64,000 nt of DNA, taken from contig NC_014830.1 of NCBI RefSeq assembly GCF_000184685.1, forward strand, positions 2,852,001-2,916,000, written 5' to 3'. Below the pieces are notes generated by a model. It saw nothing but the letters and a program-made list of their open reading frames with translations, was not told the DNA's origin and ran no database searches. Below, piece after piece: positions 49,062 to 58,128 of the stretch. A program made the position numbers and the translations under genes. The stretch comes from Intrasporangium calvum DSM 43043. Lineage in GTDB: Bacteria > Actinomycetota > Actinomycetes > Actinomycetales > Dermatophilaceae. Positions within the stretch are counted from its first letter, which is position 1. The number at the start of each line of letters is the position of its first letter.

Positions 49062-50366
49062 ATGAGCGCCAGCACCCGTGTCTTCGTCGCACGACTGACC
49101 GGCCTGAGCGTCTTCGACCCGCTCGGCGACCAGGTCGGTCGCGTCCGCGACGTCGTCGTGGTCTTCTCCCACGCGAGGCCGGACCCGCGCGTCATCGGCC
49201 TCGTCGTCGAGGTTCCCGGGCGGCGCCGAGTCTTCCTGCCGATGACGCGGGTGACCTCGATCGACGCCGGTGCCGTCATCACGACGGGCCTGGTCAACAT
49301 GCGTCGGTTCGAGCAGCGGACCAACGAGACGCTCGTCGCCGCTGAGCTCTTCGACCGGACGGTGACCGTCACGAGTCGCGAGGCCGAGGCGGCCGGGTTC
49401 GGGCAGGGGATCGTCGAGGACATCGCGATCGAGCAGTCGCCACGCCGGGACTGGTATGCCGTCAAGGTGTTCGTCCGACAGACCGAGGTCGGGTCCTCCG
49501 CGTCCCGCGCCATGTCGCGGCTCACGCGGCGACGCTCCGGCAAGACGATGCTCGTCGAGATCAGGGACGTGGTCGGCCTGCACGACGAGGCCCCCGCCCA
49601 GAGCGCCGAGCGACTCCTCGAGACCTATGACGACCTCAAGGTCGCCGACCTCGCCGAGGTCATCCACGACCTCAACCCGAAGCGCCGCGCCGAGGTGGCA
49701 GCCGCGCTCGACGACGACCGGCTCGCCGACATCCTCGAGGAGCTGCCCGAGGACGACCAGGTCGAGATCATCGCCGGTCTCGACAACGAGCGGGCCGCTG
49801 ACGTCCTCGAGGCCATGGAGCCCGACGACGCGGCCGACCTCCTCGCCGACCTCCCGCCCGAGCAGGCCGAGCGGCTCCTCCAGCTGATGGAGCCGGACGA
49901 GGCCGCCCCGCTGCGGCGGCTGCTGTCCTACGACGAGAAGACCGCCGGCGGCATGATGACCACCGAGCCGGTGATCCTCGGCCCCGAGGCGACCATCGCC
50001 GAGGCGCTGGCGATGGTCCGCCGCGAGGAGCTCGCCCCCGCGCTCGCGACGATGGTCTACGTGTGCCGGCCCCCGCTCGAGGCGCCGACCGGCCGCTACC
50101 TCGGCCTCGTGCACATCCAGCGGCTGCTCCGGGAGCCGCCACACGCGTCGGTCGGGTCGATCATCGACAAGGAGATGGAGCCGCTCCCGGCGGGCGCCTC
50201 GCTCGAGCGGGTGACGCGCACCCTCGCGACGTACAACCTCGTGTCGCTGCCGGTCGTCGACGACAACGGGCGCCTCCTCGGCGCGGTGACGGTGGACGAC
50301 GTGCTCGACCACATCCTCCCCGAGGACTGGCGTGAGGAGCGGCACGAGCTGGAGGTCCGACCGTGA
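49062..50366 (+). CDS. PRC-barrel / MgtE-N / CBS-pair protein
   Basis: A 434-aa cytosolic protein. Two PRC-barrel-like parts (~5-80, ~90-150), then MgtE-N superhelix ([53 protein letters not shown], ~205-290) and two CBS domains (~300-430). It lacks the transmembrane channel of true MgtE. Likely a magnesium- or nucleotide-responsive regulator. Rv1232c-like. Overlaps the DUF1003 gene by GTGA. Confidence 0.85.
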   Translation: MSASTRVFVARLTGLSVFDPLGDQVGRVRDVVVVFSHARPDPRVIGLVVEVPGRRRVFLPMTRVTSIDAGAVITTGLVNMRRFEQRTNETLVAAELFDRTVTVTSREAEAAGFGQGIVEDIAIEQSPRRDWYAVKVFVRQTEVGSSASRAMSRLTRRRSGKTMLVEIRDVVGLHDEAPAQSAERLLETYDDLKVADLAEVIHDLNPKRRAEVAAALDDDRLADILEELPEDDQVEIIAGLDNERAADVLEAMEPDDAADLLADLPPEQAERLLQLMEPDEAAPLRRLLSYDEKTAGGMMTTEPVILGPEATIAEALAMVRREELAPALATMVYVCRPPLEAPTGRYLGLVHIQRLLREPPHASVGSIIDKEMEPLPAGASLERVTRTLATYNLVSLPVVDDNGRLLGAVTVDDVLDHILPEDWREERHELEVRP

Positions 50367-50929
50367 CCGAGCAGACGAGCCGCCGCCTGACCCGGGCCAC
50401 CACCCCGAACGACCGCCTCGACCAGCCCCGCGAGAAGCGCGGCGGGTTCCTGCCACGCCTGCGCTCCGACTCAGACCGGTTCGGCCGGTTCGCCGAGACC
50501 TTCGCCCGGTTCATGGGAACGGCCCGGTTCCTCATGTGGATGACGATCTTCGTCATCGTCTGGGTCGCCATCAACGTCGTCGGTCTCTTCGGCCTGCGCT
50601 GGGACCCCTATCCCTTCATCCTGCTCAACCTCTTCTTCTCCACGCAGGCCTCGTACGCCGCGCCGCTCATCCTCCTCGCCCAGAACCGCCAGGCCGACCG
50701 GGACCGTGTCGGCCTCGAGCAGGACCGCTCCCGCGACGAGCGCAACCTGGCCGACACCGAGTTCCTCACCCGCGAGGTCGCCTCCCTGCGGCTCGCCCTG
50801 CGCGAGCAGGCGACCCGCGACTTCGTCCGGTCCGAGCTGCGGGACCTGCTCGGCGAGCTCGAGGAGCGGGCGCTGATCCGGCCCCTCGGCGACGGCGGCC
50901 CCGCCCCGAAGCACCCAGCCACCGACTGA
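50363..50929 (+). CDS. DUF1003 membrane protein
   Basis: A 188-aa protein with two TM helices (FLMWMTIFVIVWVAINVVGLFGL; YPFILLNLFFSTQASYAAPLILLAQNRQ) in the typical DUF1003 arrangement, ending in a charged coiled coil (DRDRVGLEQDRSRDERNLADTEF...). Function unknown; coupled translationally to the MgtE-N/CBS gene, so possibly its membrane partner. Confidence 0.85.
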   Translation: MTEQTSRRLTRATTPNDRLDQPREKRGGFLPRLRSDSDRFGRFAETFARFMGTARFLMWMTIFVIVWVAINVVGLFGLRWDPYPFILLNLFFSTQASYAAPLILLAQNRQADRDRVGLEQDRSRDERNLADTEFLTREVASLRLALREQATRDFVRSELRDLLGELEERALIRPLGDGGPAPKHPATD

Positions 50930-50940
50930 CCCCCTTCCCC

Positions 50941-51064
50941 CGCAACACACCCCCCCACCCTCTCCCGCAACACACCCCCCCACCCTCTCCCGCAACACAC
51001 CCGCTTACCCTCCGCTGGTGCCGGCTGCAGCGAGGGCGACCACGCCGGGAGCGGGTGTGTTGTC
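50941..51064. repeat. Hairpin element A6 with two tandem extra left arms
   Basis: Two identical 25-bp units beginning CGCAACACACCC (50941-50965, 50966-50990) precede a full 74-bp element (50991-51064) whose right end has decayed to TGTGTTGTC. Lies between co-directional genes. Confidence 0.85.
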
Positions 51065-51134
51065 GCGGGAGGTGGGGGCGGCCGGGGTGAGGGAGGCCAC
51101 CCCCGCGGGAGGCCACCGCGGTCGGGGGAGCCAG

Positions 51135-51147
51135 CCCAGCGGCATAC
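51135..51147 (-). repeat. 13-mer repeat, copy 13
   Basis: Exact copy ending one base before the first possible mrp start codon (51149), so it occupies the ribosome-binding region. Confidence 0.9.
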
Positions 51148-51148
51148 G

Positions 51149-52300
51149 ATGGGTGACATGTCTGCCCCCGCCCTGCCCAGCCACGACGCCCTGCTCACGG
51201 CCCTGTCGAAGGTCAACGACCCCGAGATCCGCAAGCCGATCACCGAGCTCGGCATGGTCAAGTCCGTCGACGTCGATGAAGCCGGGCACGTCGAGCTGTC
51301 CATCTACCTGACCGTCTCCGGCTGCCCCATGAAGGACACGCTGCGCAACGACTCCACGGCGGCGCTCCAGGCGGTCCCCGGCGTGACGTCGGTCAACGTG
51401 ACCCTCGACGTCATGAGCGACGAGCAGCGGACGGCCCTGCGCCAGCAGCTGCGCGGCGGGACGCCCGAGAAGGAGATCCCCTTCGCCCAGCCCAACTCGC
51501 TGACGCGGGTCTACGCGGTCGCCTCCGGCAAGGGCGGCGTCGGCAAGTCCTCGGTCACCGTCAACCTCGCCGCCGCCATGGCCCAGCAGGGCCTGCGGGT
51601 CGGCGTCGTCGACGCGGACGTCTACGGCTTCTCCGTGCCGCGCATGCTCGGTGTCGAGCAGCGGCCCACCCAGGTCGACGACATGATCCTCCCGCCGCTC
51701 TCGCACGACGTGAAGGTCATCTCGATCGGGATGTTCGTCCCCGGCAACCAGCCGGTCGTCTGGCGCGGCCCGATGCTGCACCGGGCGCTGCAGCAGTTCC
51801 TCGGCGACGTCTTCTGGGGCGACCTCGACGTGCTCCTGCTCGACCTCCCGCCCGGCACCGGCGACATCGCGATCTCCGTGGCCCAGCTCATCCCGACCGC
51901 CGAGATCCTCGTCGTCACGACCCCGCAGCAGGCCGCGGCCGAAGTGGCCGAGCGCGCCGGGTCGATCGCGCTGCAGACGCACCAGCGGATCGCCGGCGTC
52001 ATCGAGAACATGTCGTGGCTCGAGCTGGCCGACGGCACCCGCCAGGAGATCTTCGGCTCCGGCGGTGGCCAGGCCGTGGCCGACTCGCTGAGCCGCAGCA
52101 TCGGCGCTCCGGTGCCGCTGCTCGGTCAGATCCCGCTCGACGCGACGCTCCGCGAGGGCGGCGACACGGGCAACCCCGTGGTCCTCGGCGCCCCCGACTC
52201 GGCCGCTGGCGTGGCACTGCGCGGGATCGCGCGCGGCCTGGCGACGCGGGCCCGTGGCCTTGCTGGGCGCTCCCTCGGCCTGACGCCGGCCGGCCGCTGA
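51149..52300 (+). CDS. mrp: Mrp/ApbC-type iron-sulfur carrier ATPase
   Basis: A 383-aa protein: N-terminal MIP18/DUF59 domain (LTALSKVNDPEIRKPITELGMV, LTVSGCPMKDTLRND) and P-loop NTPase with deviant Walker A GKGGVGKSS (~130), DADVYGFSVPRMLG, LLLDLPPGTGDIAISVAQ. Assembles or transfers Fe-S clusters. The C-terminal CxxC of many ApbC proteins is absent, as is usual for actinobacterial Mrp. Either ATG 51149 or 51158; no clear Shine-Dalgarno because of the adjacent repeat. Confidence 0.92.
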   Translation: MGDMSAPALPSHDALLTALSKVNDPEIRKPITELGMVKSVDVDEAGHVELSIYLTVSGCPMKDTLRNDSTAALQAVPGVTSVNVTLDVMSDEQRTALRQQLRGGTPEKEIPFAQPNSLTRVYAVASGKGGVGKSSVTVNLAAAMAQQGLRVGVVDADVYGFSVPRMLGVEQRPTQVDDMILPPLSHDVKVISIGMFVPGNQPVVWRGPMLHRALQQFLGDVFWGDLDVLLLDLPPGTGDIAISVAQLIPTAEILVVTTPQQAAAEVAERAGSIALQTHQRIAGVIENMSWLELADGTRQEIFGSGGGQAVADSLSRSIGAPVPLLGQIPLDATLREGGDTGNPVVLGAPDSAAGVALRGIARGLATRARGLAGRSLGLTPAGR

Positions 52301-52304
52301 CGCG

Positions 52305-52338
52305 ACACCTGCACCTGCACCTGCACCTGCACCTGCAC
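52305..52338. repeat. Hexanucleotide tandem repeat
   Basis: (GCACCT) repeated about five times, immediately after the mrp stop and ending two bases before element A5. Confidence 0.85.
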
Positions 52339-52340
52339 GA

Positions 52341-52414
52341 CGCAACACACCCGCTTACCGTCTGGTCCCCCCTGCTGCAGCCGGGGGGACCGCTCGGTAA
52401 GCGGGTGTGTTGCG
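52341..52414. repeat. 74-bp hairpin element A5
   Basis: The most perfect copy: arms as above, then TTACCG/CGGTAA and GGTCCCCCC/GGGGGGACC. Convergent gap between mrp and tatB. Confidence 0.92.
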
Positions 52415-52420
52415 TGGGGG

Positions 52421-52765
52421 TCAGGTGGCTTCGCTGTCCCAGGGGGTCGGCAGCGACGGGTCATGGGTCTTCGGCGTGCTCACGGGCTTGACCGGCGGAG
52501 GGTCCTCCTCCGGGGTGGCGCTCAGGGCATCACGGACGATCCGACGCGGGTCGTACTGACGCGGGTCGTAGGCCCGCCAGTCGACGTCGGAGAACTCGGG
52601 CCCCATCTCCTCCTTGAGCTGCTGCTTGGCCCGGTCGGCCATGCCGCGGGCCTGGCGCACGAACCGGCCCAGCTTCGCAGCGTACTCCGGCAGTCGCTCT
52701 GGGCCGAGCACGAGGATGGCCAGGACACCGAGCAGCAGGAACTCCCACCCGTTGATGTCGATCAC
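52421..52765 (-). CDS. tatB: Sec-independent translocase subunit TatB
   Basis: A 114-aa protein: one TM helix (WEFLLLGVLAILVLGPERLPEYAAKLG) with the TatA/B GPERLP hinge, an amphipathic helix (RFVRQARGMADRAKQQLKEEMG) and a Pro-rich tail. Part of the twin-arginine export machinery. Located downstream of htrA on the same strand, the order of Rv1221-Rv1224 reversed in this window. Confidence 0.9.
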   Translation of the reverse strand: MIDINGWEFLLLGVLAILVLGPERLPEYAAKLGRFVRQARGMADRAKQQLKEEMGPEFSDVDWRAYDPRQYDPRRIVRDALSATPEEDPPPVKPVSTPKTHDPSLPTPWDSEAT

Positions 52766-52835
52766 AGTTGCTCATCCTTTGCGGCCTCGGCACCCGGCGT
52801 ACCGCCGGCGCCATCATACGGACCCCGAGCCGGGA

Positions 52836-54326
52836 TCACTTCTCCGGATCGGCCTCGAGGGTCATCCGCAGGTCGATCTGCTTGCCGTCGCGCTCGACCG
52901 TCAGGGTCACCGTCTCGCCCACGGCACGGGACCGGATCGAGACGATGAGCTGGTCCGGGGTGCGGATCGGCTTGCCCTCGAACCGAATGATGACGTCGCC
53001 CGGCTCGACTCCGGCCTTGTCCGCGGGGGCGTTGGGAGTGACCGCGTCGGACACGTCCTGGACGAGGGCCCCCTCGCCGGAGTATCTCCGGTCGAGAAGG
53101 ACGCCGATGATCGGGTGGGTGGCCTTGCCGGTCGCGATGAGCTGGTCAGCGGTGCGGCGCGCCTGGTCACTCGGGATGGCGAAGCCGAGCCCGATGTTGC
53201 CGGACGAGGACGAGCCGGCACTGGGCACCCTCGCGATCGCGGAGTTGACCCCGATCACCTGGCCCGAGAGGTCGAGGAGGGGCCCGCCCGAGTTGCCCGG
53301 GTTGATCGCGGCGTCGGTCTGGATCGCGTTGATGAACGACAGGTCGTCGCCCGCCCCGGGGGCGACCGGACGGTCGAGGGCGCTGATGATGCCGGAGGTC
53401 ACGGTCTGGTCGAGACCGAGGGGCGCGCCGACCGCGATGACGGCATCCCCGACGACGACCTTGTTAGAGGCGCCGAGCCGGAGCGGGGTGAGGTCGGTGC
53501 GCTTGATCCGCAGGACCGCGAGGTCGTAGCTGACGTCACGCCCGACGACCGTGGCCTTCTCGGTCTCGCCGTTGCTCAGGACCACCTCGATCGACCCGTT
53601 GCTCGCAACGGCAGCGACGACGTGGTTGTTCGTGAGGATGTGCCCCCGGTCGTCGATGACGAAGCCGGAACCGGTCCCTGACCCTTCCGGGCCCGCGTCG
53701 ACCTTGATCGTCACCACGCTGGGAAGCACCCGGGCCACGATGTTCGCGACCGAGCCGGCCGGGCGGTCGGTCACCCCGGGCCCCGGCTCGGGCAGCGCCC
53801 GAATGCTCGAGACGACCCGGTCCTCGAGCACCTGGCCGGCCACTCCCCCGACGACGCCCGAGGCGAGGCAGAGGGCGACGACGCCAGTGACCAGCAGCCC
53901 GCGGCGGCGGCGCGGAGCGCCCGTCGGGGCAGGGTAGGCGGCGACGGGTGAACCCGTCGGTGGTGGCAGCAGGGGTACGGATGCCGCGGCGGACGAAGCT
54001 GCGCCGGACGAAGCTGAGCCGGACGGCGCTGAGCCGGACGACGCTGAGCCGGACGGGTCGCCGGGTGGCGGCATCGCGCCGCCAGGGTAGGCGTAGGGCA
54101 CCCCGACGCGGTAGTCGGCGGGCGAACCCGTGTGGCCGTCGGCGCGGGGCCCGTCGGCAGGGCGCGGGGAGCCGAACCGGCTGAACCAGCCATGGTCCTC
54201 AGAGTCCGCGCCCGCGCGCGGGATCGGCTGCGTCGTCGCCCGCTCGATGGCCCCGGTCTGCTCGACCTCCTCGGGGCGGTCCAGGGGTGCGTCGCTGGGC
54301 CGCCGCTCGGTGGGGTCGTCGCTCAT
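52836..54326 (-). CDS. htrA: HtrA-like serine protease with PDZ domain
   Basis: A 496-aa protein: ~130 disordered cytosolic residues (Pro/Gly/Ser/Ala-rich), one TM helix (RRGLLVTGVVALCLASGVVGGVAGQ), a trypsin-like domain with triad His in TNNHVVAAV, Asp in YDLAVLRI, Ser in NPGNSGGPLLD, then a PDZ domain (TPNAPADKAGVEPGDVIIRFEGKPI). Envelope quality-control protease, controlled by SigE in mycobacteria. Start overlaps the rseA-like stop. A 15-bp minisatellite lies in the disordered part. Confidence 0.92.
   Translation of the reverse strand: MSDDPTERRPSDAPLDRPEEVEQTGAIERATTQPIPRAGADSEDHGWFSRFGSPRPADGPRADGHTGSPADYRVGVPYAYPGGAMPPPGDPSGSASSGSAPSGSASSGAASSAAASVPLLPPPTGSPVAAYPAPTGAPRRRRGLLVTGVVALCLASGVVGGVAGQVLEDRVVSSIRALPEPGPGVTDRPAGSVANIVARVLPSVVTIKVDAGPEGSGTGSGFVIDDRGHILTNNHVVAAVASNGSIEVVLSNGETEKATVVGRDVSYDLAVLRIKRTDLTPLRLGASNKVVVGDAVIAVGAPLGLDQTVTSGIISALDRPVAPGAGDDLSFINAIQTDAAINPGNSGGPLLDLSGQVIGVNSAIARVPSAGSSSSGNIGLGFAIPSDQARRTADQLIATGKATHPIIGVLLDRRYSGEGALVQDVSDAVTPNAPADKAGVEPGDVIIRFEGKPIRTPDQLIVSIRSRAVGETVTLTVERDGKQIDLRMTLEADPEK
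53991..54050. repeat. 15-bp minisatellite inside htrA
   Basis: Four units of the type GGACGACGCTGAGCC, giving Gly-Ser-Ala-Ser/Pro-Ser pentapeptides in the cytosolic linker; frame-neutral. Confidence 0.85.
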
Positions 54327-55234
54327 GGCCCCGATTGTGCCGAAGAGACGAGAGAGATACGAACTGGGGCGGTCCAGATGGTCGTCAGGGCGCTGCTGCG
54401 GCTCGTCGAGAGCACGGAGAACGCCGAACGACGGCCCCAGACCACGTTGGCGGAGCTGCCGCCCGCGCTGGTCGCGGGCCTCGATGCAGAAGGTGTCGCA
54501 GGGCTGGCCGCGGGCGCCGCCGCGGTCGAGGACGGCGAGGTCGAGGACGGCGAGGTCGAGGACGGCGAGGTCGAGGCGGGCGAGGTCGAGGACGGCGAGG
54601 TCGAGGCGGGCAGGGAGGGCAGCACCACCCCGTAGTTGACAACTCCGAAGCTGGCGACCCCAGCGGGGACCCGGACCCCCGGCGGACGAGCACCGCCGGG
54701 CAGGGGAGAGACCGCCAGGCCCCAGGCAGCGGCGACCGACGCGCCGGCCGCGAGCGAGGCGACGACTGCCGCCCGCATGGGTGAGCGGTGCAGGGGCGGC
54801 GCGCTGGGGCGGACCGTCGTCAGCGGGGCCGGCGGGCCGGTGGGCCGGGACATGGCCGACCCGAACGAGGAGGCGGAGCCGAACGGTGCGCGTGAGCCGA
54901 GCTTGGTCCCCCAGGGCGCGCCGCCAAACAGGTCGTCGACGGACCGGACACCGCGGACCGCGAGCGGGCTGAGCGGGCCGAGGGGAATGCGCGGCTCCGC
55001 GTGGGTCGGCGGCTCGGGAACCGGGGACGCTCCCAGGTTCATGAGCGAGCTGCGGAGCGAGCCCGGGACGACGCCGGTGTCGCTGCGCAGCGACGCGACG
55101 ATCCGGCGCTCCTGGTCGGCCGCGGCGCGGCAGACCATGCAGGCGACGAGGTGCCGGTCATAGAGGTGCAGCACGGCGGGCGGCAGGGCCCGGTCGACGT
55201 AGGCCCGCACGTGCCCGCCCAGGTGGGGGGTCAC
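54323..55234 (-). CDS. rseA: RseA-like anti-sigma factor
   Basis: A 303-aa protein: N-terminal zinc-finger anti-sigma domain with HLYDRHLVACMVCRAA (HxxxCxxC, ~23-40), a long linker, a TM helix (MRAAVVASLAAGASVAAAWGLAV, ~156-178) and a Ser/Thr/Pro tail with TSPSS pentapeptides. Probably sequesters SigE and releases it on envelope stress. Lies between sigE and htrA, overlapping htrA by four bases. Confidence 0.85.
   Translation of the reverse strand: MTPHLGGHVRAYVDRALPPAVLHLYDRHLVACMVCRAAADQERRIVASLRSDTGVVPGSLRSSLMNLGASPVPEPPTHAEPRIPLGPLSPLAVRGVRSVDDLFGGAPWGTKLGSRAPFGSASSFGSAMSRPTGPPAPLTTVRPSAPPLHRSPMRAAVVASLAAGASVAAAWGLAVSPLPGGARPPGVRVPAGVASFGVVNYGVVLPSLPASTSPSSTSPASTSPSSTSPSSTSPSSTAAAPAASPATPSASRPATSAGGSSANVVWGRRSAFSVLSTSRSSALTTIWTAPVRISLVSSAQSGP
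54525..54614. repeat. 15-bp minisatellite inside the rseA-like gene
   Basis: Six near-identical units of GTCGAGGACGGCGAG giving the extracytoplasmic Ser/Thr/Pro repeats of the anti-sigma factor. Confidence 0.9.
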
Positions 55235-55282
55235 CGCTCCCCCACGGGAGCCACGCGGACGTCGAGACCGCTCACGCTGGCC

Positions 55283-55972
55283 TCACCTGGCGCCTGCGGT
55301 GACTCGCCGGCCCGGCAGCCGCAGGCCGGGGCGAGCCGTGCGCGTCTCGGGCTTGCGGGTGGCCTCGGGTGCGCGGTGCGCCAGCGCCTCGCGGAGCTGG
55401 GCACGTCCGCGGTGGATCCGCGAGCGGACGGTACCGAGCTTGACCCCGAGGGTCGCGCTGATCTCCTCGTAGGACAGGCCCTCGATGTCGCAGAGCACGA
55501 CGTCCGCCCGGAACTCCGGGGCGAGCGCGTCCAGCGCGCGCTGCACGTCGTCGTCGAAGCGGGCGTCGTGGTAGGTCTGCTCCGGACCCTTCTCCCCGCT
55601 GGGGAGCCGGCCGGCCGCGTCCTCGGGCAGGGCGTCGAACCGGATCCGCTGCTTGCGGCGCATCTTGTCGAGGAAGACGTTGGTCGTGATCCGGTGGAGC
55701 CAGCCTTCGAAGGTGCCGGGCTGGTACGAGTGGAGCGAGCGGAAGACCCGGACGAAGACGTCGTGCGTCAGGTCCTCGGCGTCGTGCGGGTTGCCGGTGA
55801 GGCGGTAGGCCAGTCGGTAGACACGCGCCGAGTGCTGCTCGACGACTTCCTCCCACGTCGGGGGCGTCCAGCCGGGCGCTGTCTCCGAGCGACCACGGGC
55901 AGCCGCGAGTGGCGGCTCGCCGGCGGAGCCGGGGGCCTGGGACAGGACAGTCTCGCTCACGCGATCAGACAC
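55283..55972 (-). CDS. sigE: ECF sigma factor SigE
   Basis: A ~229-aa sigma factor: region 2 [52 protein letters not shown]; region 4 [51 protein letters not shown]. Context (rseA, htrA, tatB downstream; O-methyltransferase divergent) is that of mycobacterial sigE. GTG 55972 is given; a second GTG four codons on is equally possible. An autoregulated promoter would lie in 55973-56143 but was not resolved. Confidence 0.92.
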   Translation of the reverse strand: MSDRVSETVLSQAPGSAGEPPLAAARGRSETAPGWTPPTWEEVVEQHSARVYRLAYRLTGNPHDAEDLTHDVFVRVFRSLHSYQPGTFEGWLHRITTNVFLDKMRRKQRIRFDALPEDAAGRLPSGEKGPEQTYHDARFDDDVQRALDALAPEFRADVVLCDIEGLSYEEISATLGVKLGTVRSRIHRGRAQLREALAHRAPEATRKPETRTARPGLRLPGRRVTAGAR

Positions 55973-56143
55973 CTTTCGGGGACTCTAGACCAGAACAACG
56001 CTGCGCCGGCCGCTTTCGTTCCCTCTCACCCTTCCCGATCCCGCCAGACTTTCACTGTCACCATCCTGTGGATCCCCTGTGCGACCGACCGCTCCCCAGC
56101 CGACGCCGGGCTGCAGCGGGTGTGGGGCACTAGGGTGACGAGC

Positions 56144-56767
56144 ATGAGCACGCACAAAGTGGCTGCCTGGTCGCATGCCGAGGAGTTCATCACGCCGAGC
56201 GACCACGTCGAGGACGCTCAGCGCCGGGCCGAGGAGCTCGGCGTGGGTGCGGTCGGAAACGGCGTGGGCTCTTTCCTGAGCGCGCTGGCGGCGGCGATCG
56301 GGGCCAAGGCCGTGATGGAGGTGGGCACCGGGGCCGGTGTCTCCGGCCTGTGGCTCCTCGGCGGGATGCCGTCGGACGGGATCCTCACGACCATCGACCT
56401 CGAGGTCGAGCACCAGCATGCAGCCCGGGAGGCGTTCGCCGCGGCCGGCGTCGCGCACCAGCGCACCCGCGTCATCGCCGGGCGGGCTCTCGAGGTGCTC
56501 CCCCGGATGACGGACGGCGCGTACGACCTCGTCGTCGTGGACGCCGACAAGGAGGAGTACCCCCTCTACGTCGAGCAGGCCACTCGTCTGCTCCGGGCCG
56601 GCGGCACCTTGGCCCTGTCGTGGACCGACCAGGAGTCGGATCCCGCGATCCGCGACCCCGAGACGCGCGCGCTGCGCGATGTGGGGCGGGCGCTGCGCGA
56701 TGACGCGCGGTTCATCGTGTCCCTGCTGCCGATCGGCGACGGGCTGCTCCTCGCCGTCAAGCGCTGA
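56144..56767 (+). CDS. O-methyltransferase (class I, SAM-dependent)
   Basis: A 207-aa protein with motif I VMEVGTGAGVSGLWLL, TIDLEVEHQHAAREAF, and the metal/catalytic VVVDADKEEYPLYVEQATRLLRAGG of the caffeoyl-CoA-O-methyltransferase-like family. Divergent from sigE, as Rv1220c is from sigE in mycobacteria. Substrate unknown. Confidence 0.9.
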   Translation: MSTHKVAAWSHAEEFITPSDHVEDAQRRAEELGVGAVGNGVGSFLSALAAAIGAKAVMEVGTGAGVSGLWLLGGMPSDGILTTIDLEVEHQHAAREAFAAAGVAHQRTRVIAGRALEVLPRMTDGAYDLVVVDADKEEYPLYVEQATRLLRAGGTLALSWTDQESDPAIRDPETRALRDVGRALRDDARFIVSLLPIGDGLLLAVKR

Positions 56768-56799
56768 GCGATCTTGCGGAGCGGCCGCGCGAACGACGA

Positions 56800-56827
56800 C
56801 GGCCCCCGACGTGATCCTCGGGAGCCG
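56800..56827. terminator. Bidirectional terminator hairpin
   Basis: Arms CGGCCCCCGA and TCGGGAGCCG with one mismatch and an 8-base loop, between convergent O-methyltransferase and DUF3117 genes. Confidence 0.65.
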
Positions 56828-56844
56828 TGTGCGGGCGAGCGTGG

Positions 56845-57018
56845 TCAGTTGACCCCGTCACACCCCTGGATGGCGTCCCGCAGGGCGGCAGCCTCATCCG
56901 GGGTCATCTCGACGACGAGGCGGCCGCCGCCCTCAAGGGGCATGCGCAGCACGATGCCGCGACCCTCCTTGACGACCTCAAGCGGTCCGTCGCCGGTCCT
57001 CGGCTTCATTGCTGCCAT
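56845..57018 (-). CDS. DUF3117 small protein
   Basis: A 57-aa protein, MAAMKPRTGDGPLEVVKEGR, then LRMPLEGGGRLVVEMTPDEAAALRDAI, an almost invariant actinobacterial family (Rv1211). Function unknown. ATG 57018 with AAGGGG upstream. The very high conservation usual for the family suggests an essential cytosolic role; this is inference. Confidence 0.9.
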   Translation of the reverse strand: MAAMKPRTGDGPLEVVKEGRGIVLRMPLEGGGRLVVEMTPDEAAALRDAIQGCDGVN

Positions 57019-57159
57019 GGTGCCCCTTCCACAGGAAATCGGGTGTTCTGTAGCCATTATTCCGTGTCCGCTCAACGTGACCTAATCCGGGATGTGAGGA
57101 CGTTCACGTCACGGATCCAGCGCTTTCCCACACGGAAGGTTTGGGAGAGAGTGGGCGCC

Positions 57160-58050
57160 ATGACTGACCCGAAGCCCGAAATGGCCGTTGCCGCAAGCGC
57201 CGCCTCACCCTCGACTGACCCGAGTGCCGCCACGGACGCCACCCGCACGTCTGACTCGGCCCCGATGTCGCCCTTGGAGGTCACGGTGAGCGACGGGGTC
57301 GCCTGGGTCCGGCTCAACCGCCCGGACGCGATGAACGCTCTCGACCGGGCCCTCAAGGTTGCCCTGCTCGACACGCTCCGCAGGGCCGCCGACGACCCGG
57401 AGGTCCGCTGTGTCGTCCTGACCGGGAACGGGCGCGCTTTCTGTGTCGGCCAGGACCTCAAGGAGCACGTCGCCGACCTGCGCTCCGGTGACACCACCTT
57501 GTCGACGACGGTGGTCGAGCACTACAACCCGATCGTCATGTTGCTCGCCACGATGAACAAGCCGGTGGTCGCAGCGATCAACGGCGTCGCCGCCGGGGCC
57601 GGCCTCAGCTTCGCCCTCGCCTGTGACGTGCGGATCATCGTCGACACCGCCGGGGTCAACACGGCCTTCGCCGGGATCGCGCTCTCGTGCGACTCGGGGG
57701 CGTCCTGGTCGCTCCCCCGGCTCGTCGGGCCGGCCCGAGCCAAGGACCTCCTCATATTCCCCCGCACCATCCCGGCGGACGAGGCGCTGTCGCTCGGCCT
57801 GGTGTCCAGGGTCGTCAGCGCTGAGGACTTCGACGGGGCGGTGAGAGAGGTGGCGACCAGGCTCGCTGCCGGCCCAACGCTGGCCTACGGCTCGATCCGC
57901 CGGGCCGTGGCGACGAGTGCGGGGACCGACCTCGAGTCAGCGCTGGCCCACGAGGGTGAGCTGATGGGGCTGACCGGGCAGAGCGCCGACCACCTGGCGG
58001 CCGTCGATGCCTTCCTTGCCAAGGAGAAGCCGACCTTTCAGGGTCGGTGA
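57160..58050 (+). CDS. Enoyl-CoA hydratase/isomerase family protein
   Basis: A 296-aa crotonase with a ~40-residue Ala/Ser/Thr-rich extension. The core has VRLNRPDAMNALDRALKVALL, FCVGQDLKEH, AAINGVAAGAGLSFALACDVRI (oxyanion loop) and FAGIALSCDSGASWSLPRLVG. The Asp in CDSGASW favours isomerase-type (PaaG-like) chemistry over simple hydration, but this is uncertain. GGGAGAG ribosome binding site. Confidence 0.88.
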   Translation: MTDPKPEMAVAASAASPSTDPSAATDATRTSDSAPMSPLEVTVSDGVAWVRLNRPDAMNALDRALKVALLDTLRRAADDPEVRCVVLTGNGRAFCVGQDLKEHVADLRSGDTTLSTTVVEHYNPIVMLLATMNKPVVAAINGVAAGAGLSFALACDVRIIVDTAGVNTAFAGIALSCDSGASWSLPRLVGPARAKDLLIFPRTIPADEALSLGLVSRVVSAEDFDGAVREVATRLAAGPTLAYGSIRRAVATSAGTDLESALAHEGELMGLTGQSADHLAAVDAFLAKEKPTFQGR

Positions 58051-58062
58051 CCAACCCCGGCC

Positions 58063-58075
58063 GTATGCCGCTGAG
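58063..58075 (+). repeat. 13-mer repeat variant, copy 14
   Basis: GTATGCCGCTGAG, intergenic, 12 bp after the crotonase stop. Confidence 0.8.
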
Positions 58076-58128
58076 CTCCCCCGGGCCCAGCTGCCCTCCC
58101 AGCCCTCCCGCGCTTCCCTGTCGAGCGG

